Positions 1 to 8,548 of a stretch of DNA of 47,358 bases are shown one piece after another. Under the pieces are notes generated by a model. It was not told where the DNA came from. It saw only the letters and a list, made by a program, of their open reading frames with translations, and ran no database searches. The stretch's first letter is position 1, and every line of letters starts with the position of its first letter. This stretch comes from an uncultured Kiloniellaceae bacterium (GTDB lineage: Bacteria; Pseudomonadota; Alphaproteobacteria; Kiloniellales; Kiloniellaceae), in contig CANMQP010000022.1 in the NCBI GenBank assembly GCA_947500035.1, forward strand, positions 1-47,358. The letters are read 5' to 3'. Made by a program: the position numbers and the translations under genes.

Positions 1-101
1 ATCGTTCTTGACGAAAAGCGTCAAGAACGTGAATCGCCCTCTAACTAAAATAGGAGAGACTGATTCACGTTTTTCAACGCCGTGAAAAACGATCAGGCTC
101 T
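1..101. repeat. Structured tandem unit, copy 1
   Basis: First of two near-identical 101-nt units. It holds an 11-bp perfect hairpin (3-13 with 19-29, loop AAAAG), a 9-bp perfect hairpin (68-76 with 83-91), and a long-range pair CGTGAATC (28-35) with GATTCACG (62-69). AAGAACGTGAATC (23-35) can instead pair with 62-74 over 13 bp with one wobble, which would break both hairpins. ATCGTT at 1-6 can also pair with AACGAT at 88-93. The unit contains an AGGAGAG segment. I match it to no known RNA family. More copies may lie upstream of the window edge. Strand and function are unknown. Confidence 0.8.
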
Positions 102-109
102 CGAGTGCG

Positions 110-209
110 ATCGTTCTTGACGAAAAGCGTCAAGAACGTGAATCGCCCTCTAATTAAAAAGGAGAGACTGATTCACGTTTTTCAACGCCGTGAAAAACGA
201 TCAGGCTCT
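110..209. repeat. Structured tandem unit, copy 2
   Basis: Second copy, separated from the first by an 8-nt spacer (102-109). It differs by one substitution and a small indel in the unpaired A-rich segment before AGGAGAG. All the pairing arms are unchanged, so the differences spare the structure. It ends 8 nt before the GTG start of the cyclase gene, so it could be a structured leader of that gene, a small RNA, or a MITE-like element. Confidence 0.8.
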
Positions 210-217
210 AGCGGCCT

Positions 218-1654
218 GTGACCGACGTCAGCCTCGAAAACGCACTGACCGGACGGCTGGAGGGCTGGCCCCTCGCGCCGGTCCTGATCTGGCTGCTGAC
301 CGAAGGCCGGCAGATTCCCCGACCCGGGCCCCTGATCACCGCGCTGGCCGAACAGCTGGCGCAGGTCGGCGCCCCGGCCTGGCGGCTGCGCACTGCCCTG
401 CGCCTGATCCATCCCCAGATGTTCGGAATCTCCGTGGTCTGGCAACGCGGACGGGGCCCCGCCGAGGAGACGCGGACCCGTCATGGTGTGTTTCAGTCCG
501 ACGCCTACATCGGCAGCCCGATCCAGGCCTTCAACGAGAGCCTGAAGACCGTTCGCTACCGGCTCGACCAGCTTGATAAAGCGCGCGATCACCTGGTGCT
601 CTTCGAGCTGGCGGATCAGGGGGCGACGGACTATGTGATCCAGCCCATGCCCTTCAGCGACGGCGGCCGGCACTTCCTGGCCGTCGCGACCGACCGGGCG
701 GAGGGTTTCAGCGACCTCGACATCGCCAAGTTCGGCCTGCTCGCCGAGGCCCTGGCCCCGAACTTCGAGATCATCTCCCGGCGCCATCTCTCCGAGACCC
801 TCATGGACACCTACCTGGGGCACCGCACCGGGCAGAAGGTTCTGGATGGTCTGATCCAAAGGGGTGACGGCGAAGCCATCGACGCGGCGCTCTGGTACAG
901 CGACCTGCGCGACTTCACCGCCCTGACCGACGCCCTGCCCCCGGAGCAGCTCTTCGACCTGCTCAATGCCTATTTCGAGTTCCTGTCGTCCGCCGTGACC
1001 GCGCGCGGCGGCGAGGTCCTGAGCTTCATCGGCGACGCCATGCTGGTGATGTTTCCCTGCGGCGAAGCCGCCCCAGGAAGTGTCACGGGGAATGTCCCAG
1101 GGAATGTCCCAGGGAATGCCCGAGAGAATGCCCGAGAGAATGCGCAAGGGAATGCGGGCGGGAATACGCGAGGAACTGCGGGCGGAGGTGCTGTTGGGAC
1201 CGCCGGTGAGAATGCGGCAGCAGATGCCGGAGCCAATGCCAACCCGAATGGGGCCGGAAGGACCGGCGGGATTTCGGGCGGGAATGTGGGCGCGCAAGAC
1301 GCCTGTCAGGCGGCGATCGATTCCGCCATCGATGCCTTCGACAGTCTGGCGACCGTGAACTTTTCCCGGCGCCGGAACGGCCAGCCCGAGATTCGCTTCG
1401 GGCTCGGCCTCGACGTCGGCAAGGTCATCTACGGCAACGTCGGCGCGCCGGACCGCCTGGCCTTCACGGTCATCGGCCCGACCGTGAACCGGACCGCCCG
1501 TCTCGAGTCCCTGACCAAGACCACCGGGCAGCCGGTCCTGATGTCCGACAGCTTTGCGCAAAAGGTTTCGCAGGCTGTGACATTTGTAGGACATTTCGAA
1601 ATGAAGGGCATCCCCGAGCCGCAGCCGGTCTATGCTCTGAAGAACGCGCCCTAA
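218..1654 (+). CDS. Class III adenylate/guanylate cyclase with low-complexity insert
   Basis: 478 aa with a GTG start. It should make cAMP or cGMP from the NTP, in the cytosol. Residues 1-200 form the N-terminal sensory region usual for the alphaproteobacterial soluble cyclases, with PFSDGG and a DTYLG motif before the catalytic domain. The cyclase domain starts near 222: D229 (YSDLRDFT) and D273 (FIGDAM) are the expected metal ligands, and VNRTARLE near the end carries the transition-state Asn/Arg. Between the halves of the domain, residues about 286-359 are a Gly/Asn/Ala-rich stretch built from degenerate GNVP, GNAR and ENAR repeats. Normal cyclases have only a short loop there. No clear ribosome site precedes the GTG, so the start could be a little further downstream. 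The nucleotide specificity is not decided by what I can see. Confidence 0.9.
   Translation: MTDVSLENALTGRLEGWPLAPVLIWLLTEGRQIPRPGPLITALAEQLAQVGAPAWRLRTALRLIHPQMFGISVVWQRGRGPAEETRTRHGVFQSDAYIGSPIQAFNESLKTVRYRLDQLDKARDHLVLFELADQGATDYVIQPMPFSDGGRHFLAVATDRAEGFSDLDIAKFGLLAEALAPNFEIISRRHLSETLMDTYLGHRTGQKVLDGLIQRGDGEAIDAALWYSDLRDFTALTDALPPEQLFDLLNAYFEFLSSAVTARGGEVLSFIGDAMLVMFPCGEAAPGSVTGNVPGNVPGNARENARENAQGNAGGNTRGTAGGGAVGTAGENAAADAGANANPNGAGRTGGISGGNVGAQDACQAAIDSAIDAFDSLATVNFSRRRNGQPEIRFGLGLDVGKVIYGNVGAPDRLAFTVIGPTVNRTARLESLTKTTGQPVLMSDSFAQKVSQAVTFVGHFEMKGIPEPQPVYALKNAP
1073..1294 (+). repeat. In-frame degenerate repeat inside cyclase gene
   Basis: This segment encodes the Gly/Asn/Ala-rich insert of the cyclase. 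From 1088 to about 1180 it is a run of 12-bp-like units built on GGGAATGTCCCA and GAGAATGCCCGA. The unit is a multiple of three, so the frame is kept. It lies between the second metal aspartate and the helix that follows it. Confidence 0.75.
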
Positions 1655-1666
1655 GCGCCTGAAAGA

Positions 1667-3238
1667 TCAGCTGAATGCGTCGGGCATGGACTCCTTTTTC
1701 CGGGCGATGAAGGCCAGCAGGGCCTCGTCCGTGGCCGGATCCATTTCGGGCATCACATAGTCTGCCAGCACCCGCTTGTAAATCTTGTTCGCCCGCTGGC
1801 TGGCGTCCAGCGCGCCCTCCGCTTCCCACTGCTCGAAGCTGTTGTTATCGGCGATGTTCGAGCGGTAGAAGGCGCTCTGGAAGTTGGCCTGGGTGTGGGC
1901 GCAGCCGAGGAAATGGCTGCCCGGCCCGACCTCGCGGATGGCATCCATGGCCTGGCCGTTTTCGGTCAGATCGTAACCCTGCAGCATGGTCTGCATCATC
2001 CCGAGCTGGTCCGCGTCCATGATAAATTTCTCATAGGAGGAGATCAGCCCACCCTCCAGCCAGCCCGCGCCGTGCAGCACGAAATTCACACCTGCCATCG
2101 CTGTCGGCAGCAGGGTTTGCGCAGATTCATAGGCCGCCTGGGCATCCGGCACCTTTGAGCCGCAGAGCGAACCGCCGGAGCGGAAAGGCACACCCAGACG
2201 CCGGGCCAGCGCCGCCGCGCCATAGAGCACGAGCGCCGGTTCGGGCGTGCCGAAGGTCGGTGCGCCGGACTGCATGGAGATCGAACTCGCGAAGCTGCCG
2301 AACACCACGGGCGCGCCGGGATTGACCAGCTGGCTGAAGGCGATCCCGGCCAAAGCTTCGGCCAGGGTTTGCGCCAGCACACCGGCGGGCGTCACCGGCG
2401 CCATCGCACCGGAGAGGATAAAGGGCGTGACGATGCAGGCCTGATTGGCGCGCGCGTAAACCTTCAGCGCGCCCAGCATGGTGTCGTCGAAGGTCATCGG
2501 CGAGTTGGCGTTGATCAGGCTGATCATCACCGTGTTGTTATCCACGAAGTCATCACCGAAGAGGATCTTCGACATGGCGATGGAGTCTTCCGCCCGCTCC
2601 GGCGCGGTGACCGAACCCATATAGGGTTTGTCCGACAGGCGCATGTGGCTGTAGAGCATGTCCAGGTGGCGCTTGTTGACCGGCACATCCACCGGCTCGC
2701 ACACCGTCCCGCCGGAATGGTGAACAGACGGCATGGAGTAGGCCAGCTTCACGAAGTTGCGGAAGTCCTCGATTGTCGCGTAGCGGCGGCCACCATCCAG
2801 ATCGCGCACGAAGGGCGGTCCGTAGACCGGGGCGAAGACCGTGTTGTTGCCGCCGATCTGGACCGAGCGCTCCCGGTTGCGGGCGTGCTGGGTGAATTCC
2901 GAGGGCGCGGTTTGCGCCAGTTTGCGACACATGCCGCGGGGGCAGCGGACCCGCTCCCCCTGAACATCCGCACCTGCCTCTTTCCAGATCGCAAGCGCCT
3001 CCGGATCATCCCGGAAGTCGATGCCGACTTCTTCCAGGATGGTGTCGGCGTTGTACTCGATCATCTCGAGCGCTTCGGTGCTCAGAGTCTCAAAAACCGG
3101 AATTTTGCGCGTGATGTAGCGCAGCTGCTCCACTTTGCCACTTTGCCGCGCTGCCCGGCGTGCTTCCGCGCCGCCCGCACCGCCACGCGCGCTACGGCCG
3201 CGGCGCCCACCAGCGGCGCCAGCCCCCGTATCGGTCAT
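1667..3238 (-). CDS. Trimethylamine methyltransferase family protein (non-pyrrolysine MttB-like)
   Basis: 523 aa. Family members transfer a methyl group from a quaternary or tertiary amine (trimethylamine, glycine betaine, carnitine) to a corrinoid protein. The reading frame has no internal amber codon, so this is the non-pyrrolysine branch that includes the betaine methyltransferases. Residues 1-35 are a Gly/Ala/Arg-rich tail of low complexity. The barrel follows, with GGNNTVFAPVYG and FRSGGSLCG blocks typical of the family. The start is the ATG at 3238 because GGAGG lies 8 nt upstream. The gene is divergent from a dimethylglycine-dehydrogenase-type enzyme, which fits betaine or methylamine use. 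No corrinoid protein or reactivator is encoded in the window. The substrate is inferred. Confidence 0.85.
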   Translation of the reverse strand: MTDTGAGAAGGRRGRSARGGAGGAEARRAARQSGKVEQLRYITRKIPVFETLSTEALEMIEYNADTILEEVGIDFRDDPEALAIWKEAGADVQGERVRCPRGMCRKLAQTAPSEFTQHARNRERSVQIGGNNTVFAPVYGPPFVRDLDGGRRYATIEDFRNFVKLAYSMPSVHHSGGTVCEPVDVPVNKRHLDMLYSHMRLSDKPYMGSVTAPERAEDSIAMSKILFGDDFVDNNTVMISLINANSPMTFDDTMLGALKVYARANQACIVTPFILSGAMAPVTPAGVLAQTLAEALAGIAFSQLVNPGAPVVFGSFASSISMQSGAPTFGTPEPALVLYGAAALARRLGVPFRSGGSLCGSKVPDAQAAYESAQTLLPTAMAGVNFVLHGAGWLEGGLISSYEKFIMDADQLGMMQTMLQGYDLTENGQAMDAIREVGPGSHFLGCAHTQANFQSAFYRSNIADNNSFEQWEAEGALDASQRANKIYKRVLADYVMPEMDPATDEALLAFIARKKESMPDAFS

Positions 3239-3639
3239 AACTCGATCCTCCAAAAAACTTGAGCCTGATTATCCCCGCGCCTCCCGCGTGGGCTCTGTCG
3301 AATTCGCGACCACGAACCTCGGAAACGCGCCCCACGGCCGAAACAGTGCAAGAGGTAGAAACGGTGCAAGAGGTAGAAACGGCGCAAGAGATAGCTGAAG
3401 AGCGCTGTTCGGACGTCAGAAGCCGCGCGACGGACCGGGCATGTCGGAATCTGGCGTCGCGGTGTCGCAAACGGTTCGGACCACAAAAAGCCTATCGGCC
3501 ATCTTGCGGCTGTCATTAAAATAGCGGCTTGATAGTGGCTGCAGACAAGGGCGACTGAAGAAGCCCAGCGGTGCACGAGCACTGACTGGACGCAAAATCC
3601 GGCATGACGGGGCTTCAGCGGCGTTTTGGGAGAAGAAGA
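3239..3639. other. Divergent intergenic region with 18-bp repeats
   Basis: 401-nt spacer between the divergent MttB-like and dimethylglycine-dehydrogenase-type genes, so it should hold both promoters. I see no small gene. It carries three tandem 18-bp units at 3343-3396 (annotated separately). I could not fix clear -35/-10 pairs. Confidence 0.6.
3343..3396. repeat. Three tandem 18-bp units
   Basis: Units of the form ACRGYGCAAGAGGTAGAA at 3343, 3361 and 3379; the third is degenerate at its end. They sit in the promoter-bearing spacer between two divergent genes. They could be a repeated regulator site or simply slippage DNA. Confidence 0.8.
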
Positions 3640-6075
3640 ATGAAATCACATGCACGGGCCGTGGTCGTTGGCGGTGGCGTTGTCGGCGCCAGCATTCTCT
3701 ATCACCTGACCAAGCAGGGCTGGTCGGACGTGGTCCTGCTGGAGCGGACGGAACTGACCGCAGGCTCCACCTGGCATGCCGCGGGCCTGCTGCCACTGTT
3801 CAACATGAGCTACAGCGTCGGTCAGATTCACAAATATTCGGTCGATCTCTACAAAACGCTGGAGGAAGAGACCGGCCAGGATGTGAGCTTCCACGTCACG
3901 GGCAACCTGCGCCTCGCGACGACCAAAGAACGCATGGACGAATATCATCACTATTGCGGTACCGCGAATACCATCGGTGTCCCTTACGAAATGATCACTC
4001 CGGCCCAGGTTAAGGAGCTCTGGCCGCTGTGTAACACCGAAGGGCTGGTCGGCGCGCTCTATCACCCGGACGACGGGCACATCGCGCCAGTCGATCTGAC
4101 CAACGCCCTGGCCATCGGTGCGCGCAACGGCGGCGCCGAGATCTATCGCCAGACCGAAGTCACCGCGATCACGCAGCTGCCCGGCGGCGAGTGGAAGATC
4201 ACCACCAACAAAGGCGAGATCACCTGCGAGCACGTGATCACGGCAACCGGCAACTATGCCCGCCAGACCGCCGCCATGGTCGGTTTGGACATTCCGGTCA
4301 TTCCGGTCGAGCACCAGTACATCGTGACCGACGCCCACCCGCTGCTCGAAGAGCGCAAGAAAGCCGGTCTGCCTGAAATGGCCGTGCTGCGGGAATCCGA
4401 CGCCTCCTACTACATGCGGGAAGAGCGCCAGGGTTTGATCCTAGGTCCCTACGAGAAAGGCGCCCCCGCCTGTTTCGTCGACGGTGTCCCTGACTCCTTC
4501 GGCCAGGATCTTTTCCCCGGCGATCTGGAGCGTCTGGAGCCGCACATCGAGGCCGCGATCAACCGGGTGCCGATCTTCGGCGAAGTGGGCATCAAGGATG
4601 TGGTCAACGGTCCGATCTCCTATACGCCCGACGGCAACCCCATGATCGGTCCGGCTTTCGGACTGCGCAATTACTGGCTGGCCGAAGGCTTCAGCTTCGG
4701 CGTCACCGCCGCCGGCGGCGCAGGCAGGTATCTGGCCGAGTGGATCTGCCAGGGCGAATCCAGCCTCGACATGCTGGACGTCGACCCGCGCCGCTTCGGA
4801 GCCTACGCCAACAAGGCTTACACGGTCGCGAAGAACGAAGAGGCCTACGCCAACGTCTTCACCATCCACTATCCGGATGAAGAGCGTCCGGCTGCACGGC
4901 CCTGTAAAACCAGCCCCTGCCACGACAAACTGGACGCCGCGGGTGCGGTCTGGGGTCAGCGCTACGGCTGGGAACGGCCGAACTGGTTCGCGCCGGAAGG
5001 TGTCGAACGCAAGGACGACTGGAGTTTCCGCCGCACCAACTACTTCGAGCACGTCGCAAATGAGTGCAAGCTTATGCGCGAAAAGGTCGGCCTGATCGAT
5101 CTGACCAGCTTCTCCAAATTCGATGTCTCCGGCCCCGGTGCTGAAGCCTATCTTGACCGCCTGGTCGCCAACGCCCTGCCCAAGAAAGTCGGGCGGATCG
5201 CACTCACACACAATCTGACTCCGTCAGGCGGCGTGCGCAGCGAGTTCACCATCACCCGCATGGGGCCCGACAGCTTCTACCTGATCTCCTCCGGCGCCGC
5301 CGAGCGTTACGATTCGGATCTGCTGCTCAAGGAGTTGCCCGACGACGGCAGTGTGACCCTGAACAACATCACCACCAGCCGGGGCGTTTTCGTTCTGGCC
5401 GGACCGCACGCCCGTGACGTACTGGCCAAGGTGACGGATGCAGATCTCTCGAACGAGGCCTTCCCCTGGCTGTCGTCACAAACGGTCTCGGTCGGTATGG
5501 CATCGGATGTCCGTGCCCTGCGCGTCAACTTCGTGGGCGGCCTGGGCTGGGAACTGCATCATCCGATTGAGTTTCAGAACCACATCTTCGACGCGCTCAT
5601 GAAGGCAGGTGAGGAGTTCGGGATCGGACTGGTCGGCATGCGCGCCATGGACTCCATGCGCATCGAGAAGTCCTACCGCATGTGGGGCAGCGACCTGACC
5701 ACCGAGTACTCCATTCTAGAAGCCGGCCTGAACCGTTTCGTTCGGCTCAACAAGGGCGAATTCGTCGGACGCGAAGCCCTGGTCCGGCAGCAGGAAGCCG
5801 GCGTGCCGCAGCGCTTCATCACGCTGGAGGTCGACGTCAAGGACGCCGACTGCCTGGGCAATGAACCGCTTTACCAGGGCGATGAGATGATTGGCCGCGT
5901 GACGGCCGGCGCTTTCGGACATAGCGTCGGCAAGAGCCTCGCCCTTGCCTACGTCAAACCGGATGTCGCTGAGCCGGGGACGGAACTGAAGGTCGAGATC
6001 CTGGGTGAACTTTTTCCGGCCCGGGTGATCGAAGAATCGCCTTACGATCCCGAGAACGCCGCTCTGCGTGCCTAG
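3640..6075 (+). CDS. Dimethylglycine/sarcosine dehydrogenase-type FAD oxidoreductase with GcvT domain
   Basis: 811 aa. Family members oxidise an N-methyl group of dimethylglycine or sarcosine and pass the one-carbon unit to tetrahydrofolate. The N-terminal half is a DAO-type FAD fold: GGGVVG at residues 11-16 binds ADP, and H46 in STWHAAGL is the position that carries covalent FAD in dimethylglycine and sarcosine dehydrogenases. Residues from about 425 to the end are an aminomethyltransferase (GcvT-like) folate domain. The start is the ATG at 3640, which has GGGAGAAG just upstream; an in-frame ATG 36 nt earlier has no such site. The gene is divergent from the MttB-like methyltransferase and is followed by a strong terminator. 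Several related substrates are possible, so the exact one is uncertain. Confidence 0.88.
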   Translation: MKSHARAVVVGGGVVGASILYHLTKQGWSDVVLLERTELTAGSTWHAAGLLPLFNMSYSVGQIHKYSVDLYKTLEEETGQDVSFHVTGNLRLATTKERMDEYHHYCGTANTIGVPYEMITPAQVKELWPLCNTEGLVGALYHPDDGHIAPVDLTNALAIGARNGGAEIYRQTEVTAITQLPGGEWKITTNKGEITCEHVITATGNYARQTAAMVGLDIPVIPVEHQYIVTDAHPLLEERKKAGLPEMAVLRESDASYYMREERQGLILGPYEKGAPACFVDGVPDSFGQDLFPGDLERLEPHIEAAINRVPIFGEVGIKDVVNGPISYTPDGNPMIGPAFGLRNYWLAEGFSFGVTAAGGAGRYLAEWICQGESSLDMLDVDPRRFGAYANKAYTVAKNEEAYANVFTIHYPDEERPAARPCKTSPCHDKLDAAGAVWGQRYGWERPNWFAPEGVERKDDWSFRRTNYFEHVANECKLMREKVGLIDLTSFSKFDVSGPGAEAYLDRLVANALPKKVGRIALTHNLTPSGGVRSEFTITRMGPDSFYLISSGAAERYDSDLLLKELPDDGSVTLNNITTSRGVFVLAGPHARDVLAKVTDADLSNEAFPWLSSQTVSVGMASDVRALRVNFVGGLGWELHHPIEFQNHIFDALMKAGEEFGIGLVGMRAMDSMRIEKSYRMWGSDLTTEYSILEAGLNRFVRLNKGEFVGREALVRQQEAGVPQRFITLEVDVKDADCLGNEPLYQGDEMIGRVTAGAFGHSVGKSLALAYVKPDVAEPGTELKVEILGELFPARVIEESPYDPENAALRA

Positions 6076-6100
6076 TGACGGCATCGGCCTCACGTTAGAA

Positions 6101-6128
6101 ACAGGCAGCTTCGGCTGCCTGTTTTTTT
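6101..6128 (+). terminator. Rho-independent terminator after the DMGDH-type gene
   Basis: A perfect 9-bp stem, ACAGGCAGC with GCTGCCTGT, closed by a TTCG tetraloop and followed directly by a run of seven T. It starts 25 nt after the stop codon. Confidence 0.95.
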
Positions 6129-6281
6129 GCCCGTTGCTTGCGATTGGTCAAAAAGCTGCGGCAGAGCCGCCGAGGCTGACCCGATTCCCTCAAATTGCAA
6201 TTCATTCGTATACGTGCAACAATAAAGTCCAGTTCGATCGACTCGCCGCGAAACACCAATCGTCGTTGCAGGGGGATACCG

Positions 6282-7466
6282 ATGGCCAAGGCACCGAACA
6301 ATCCGTTTGAGAAAATTGCAGACCCGACCGGGGAGGCCCGAGAAATTCGAGAGCTGACCAGCCTCACGACGAAGCTGCTGAACAAACGCTACATTCAGAA
6401 AAATAAGAAGGTCCTGCGCGGCGTCCATCCGAAATCCCATGGTTGCCTGCGCGCCGTCTTCGAAATCCGCCAGGATATTCCCGAGCCGCTGAGGGCTGGT
6501 CTTTTCGCCACGCCCGGGAAGCGCTATAGCGCGTGGGTGCGCTTTTCGAACGCGGCCATCAAAGTCGCCCATGATCTGGGCACGTCAGATCCGCAGACAC
6601 AGCAAAATGGTAGCCGGGGCATGGCAATCAAGGTGCTGGACGTCGGCGGCCGGGTTCTGCTCGCGGATGAAGGGGCCAAGAACCAGGATTTCCTGATGAT
6701 CAACACGCCGGCTTTCGCCTTCGTGGACAGCAAGCAGTATCTCTTGCTCAACAAAGTCCTGGAGCAAACCGGCGACAATGAAACGGCTGCGGTGGGCGCT
6801 GTGTTGCAGCCCATCCTGGATCCTAACTCCGGCGCCTCGGCCGCAGAAAAACAGCGCGCGGCGAAAACCGCCGGCGTCATTCAGATGATCCAGGCAAAGC
6901 CGGTAGAGAACCCAATGGAGGTCGCCTACTTCGGGGCAGCGCCCTTCCTCTACGGCCCGGATCGGGTCATGCGATTCGCGGCGGTTCCTTGGGGCGGCGA
7001 AGCACCTCAAACCGTGCCACCGCAGGCCGGCCCTAACTATCTTCGCCGCGCGGTCAGGCAGCGCGCGCGGCAACGCGAAGACATCTGTTTCGATTTCAGG
7101 GTCCAGGTTCGGGGGAAGGCCGAAAAAAATCTTCAGATCGAAGATGCCACCGCCATATGGGACGAAGCAAAGACCCCGTTCGTCTCCGTCGCAAGACTGA
7201 TTATCGCCACGCCGCAAGACCGTCCGGGTTCCGATCAGGGGAAAGCGTCGGCACGGCGTGAGGCGCATTGCGAGAAGATGTCATTTACACCCTGGCATTG
7301 CCTCGCTGAGCATCAGCCGCTGGGCAGCATCAACAGGCTGAGAAAACCTGTCTATGAAGCATCAAGCGATATGCGACGCGGCAAAAAGACGGCTAAGGAT
7401 AAAGCTGCGGTCAAAAAGACGATCCGCAAACCCGTTCGTCTCAAAGGAGCCCGGAAACCGGCCTGA
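6282..7466 (+). CDS. Catalase-family (SrpA-like) heme protein
   Basis: 394 aa. It resembles the catalase-related SrpA group, shorter than true catalases and lacking their C-terminal flavodoxin-like part. R47 G V H49 P K S H G C matches the distal-histidine motif of catalases, and the FSNA and GSRGMAIK blocks follow as in the family. These proteins bind heme and are thought to act on peroxides; the true substrate is mostly unknown. The last 30 or so residues are rich in Lys and Arg (RRGKKTAKDKAAVKK and onward), unusual for the family and suggesting contact with nucleic acid or membrane. The ATG at 6282 is chosen because GGGGGA lies 5 nt upstream. No signal peptide is visible, so it is probably cytosolic. 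Confidence 0.8.
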   Translation: MAKAPNNPFEKIADPTGEAREIRELTSLTTKLLNKRYIQKNKKVLRGVHPKSHGCLRAVFEIRQDIPEPLRAGLFATPGKRYSAWVRFSNAAIKVAHDLGTSDPQTQQNGSRGMAIKVLDVGGRVLLADEGAKNQDFLMINTPAFAFVDSKQYLLLNKVLEQTGDNETAAVGAVLQPILDPNSGASAAEKQRAAKTAGVIQMIQAKPVENPMEVAYFGAAPFLYGPDRVMRFAAVPWGGEAPQTVPPQAGPNYLRRAVRQRARQREDICFDFRVQVRGKAEKNLQIEDATAIWDEAKTPFVSVARLIIATPQDRPGSDQGKASARREAHCEKMSFTPWHCLAEHQPLGSINRLRKPVYEASSDMRRGKKTAKDKAAVKKTIRKPVRLKGARKPA

Positions 7467-7596
7467 CAAATGCGCGCCTGAAAATCAGCAGTTCGCCAAG
7501 CCTGTAGCCTTGCGGCCGGTACTAAACCAGCGACAGGTATGTTCGCCGGCAGGAAGGATCACAGAGACTGCGGGCCCGGCCTGCTTCAGACTTGCC

Positions 7597-8034
7597 CTAA
7601 CGCCCTACGATGAAGTCCCGCAGCACACTGGTCTCGGACTCAAGCTCTTTCATCCGATACTTCACGACGTCGCCGATAGACACCAAGCCGCAAATCGCAC
7701 CGTCCTGGACTACCGGCAGATGACGGATCCGGCTTTGCGTCATCTCCGACATGACATCATCGACCTTCTCGCGGGGATGCGTTGTCTTGACGGTGCTGGT
7801 CATCAGGGAGGCGACAGGCATCTGCATGAGCGCAGCACCATGGTCCGCCAGACCACGAACGACGTCGCGTTCGGAAAGTATTCCTGCGATCGTTTTACCG
7901 TCATCGCAGACCACAAGCGCGCCGATCCTCTTCTCTTTCAGAACGCGGACAGCCGCGTCAATGGTGATATCGGACCGGATCGTCGAGACTTCTCCGCTGC
8001 CGCCCTTGCCTTTGAGCAATGCTTTAACCGTCAT
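7597..8034 (-). CDS. CBS-domain protein (two CBS repeats)
   Basis: 145 aa, almost entirely a pair of CBS domains (about residues 8-65 and 75-135). The repeats show GALVV...GILSERDVVR and RHLPVV...GLVSIGDVVK, the usual CBS core. Stand-alone CBS pairs bind adenosine nucleotides such as AMP, ATP or NADH and tune partner proteins; the partner here is unknown. A GGGAGGA ribosome site lies about 13 nt upstream of the ATG. A possible ECF-type promoter lies 85 nt further upstream. Such proteins are often induced in stationary phase or stress, which fits this neighbourhood. Confidence 0.88.
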   Translation of the reverse strand: MTVKALLKGKGGSGEVSTIRSDITIDAAVRVLKEKRIGALVVCDDGKTIAGILSERDVVRGLADHGAALMQMPVASLMTSTVKTTHPREKVDDVMSEMTQSRIRHLPVVQDGAICGLVSIGDVVKYRMKELESETSVLRDFIVGR

Positions 8035-8548
8035 AGGTCTTGCTTATCCTCCCTCAGTCATTCGGACTCTGAAAGACGCTCTTCACGCGGACACGTTGCG
8101 GGCAGAACCACACGCTGAAACGGCACCCGCCTCACCTGGTTTCCTGCCAACGACAGTTTGGCCGAAGCAGCGTCAATGCACTCTCTTCCGTTCTTCACCT
8201 CCGTGCCGCCGCCGTCTTACCTAAACAGGTAGATGGTCATTCACGTTCCCGTCTCAAAGTCTTTTCGTCAAGAGGGACCGGCCCTGTTCTGGCTCCGTGC
8301 GCCTTCAATTTTACGCTCTTTGATTGAAAGGTGCCACCTGTCAGACGTCCGTTTCTTGCCAAAGCCTGGAATTGCGAGTAAGAATTTCGCTCTAACCATA
8401 TGATTTAAAATTGGTTTCTCCCAAGCCGGGCGCACCGGTGTCAAAGGACCTGACTCTAAACCAGGAATTCCTTTTATGCCCCTTTTCCTGTCGGCTATAA
8501 CCGGGGCGAACCGGCGGAAAACCAACGCACAGCGAGAGCAAATCTATC
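8035..8548. other. 514-nt non-coding stretch
   Basis: Spacer between the divergent CBS gene and a small unknown gene. Apart from a possible ECF-type promoter at 8119-8144 on the minus strand, I see no convincing gene, RNA or strong hairpin. Open frames here are short and lack ribosome sites. Confidence 0.5.
8119..8144 (-). promoter_or_regulatory. Possible ECF-type promoter of the CBS gene
   Basis: On the minus strand the sequence reads GGAAA-N17-CGTT. It differs at one position from the alphaproteobacterial general-stress (EcfG) promoter pattern GGAAC-N16/17-CGTT. It points at the CBS gene with a leader of about 75 nt. This is pattern matching only. Confidence 0.35.

Noticed and set aside
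1-209. Tandem glycine riboswitch
   Set aside because: Two about 100-nt units with GGAGAG are suggestive, but the conserved CCGAAGG part is missing and the downstream gene is a cyclase, not a glycine cleavage gene.
182-1594. 470-aa open frame antisense to the cyclase gene
   Set aside because: Arg/Gly/Asp-rich shadow caused by high GC; the other strand has clear catalytic motifs.
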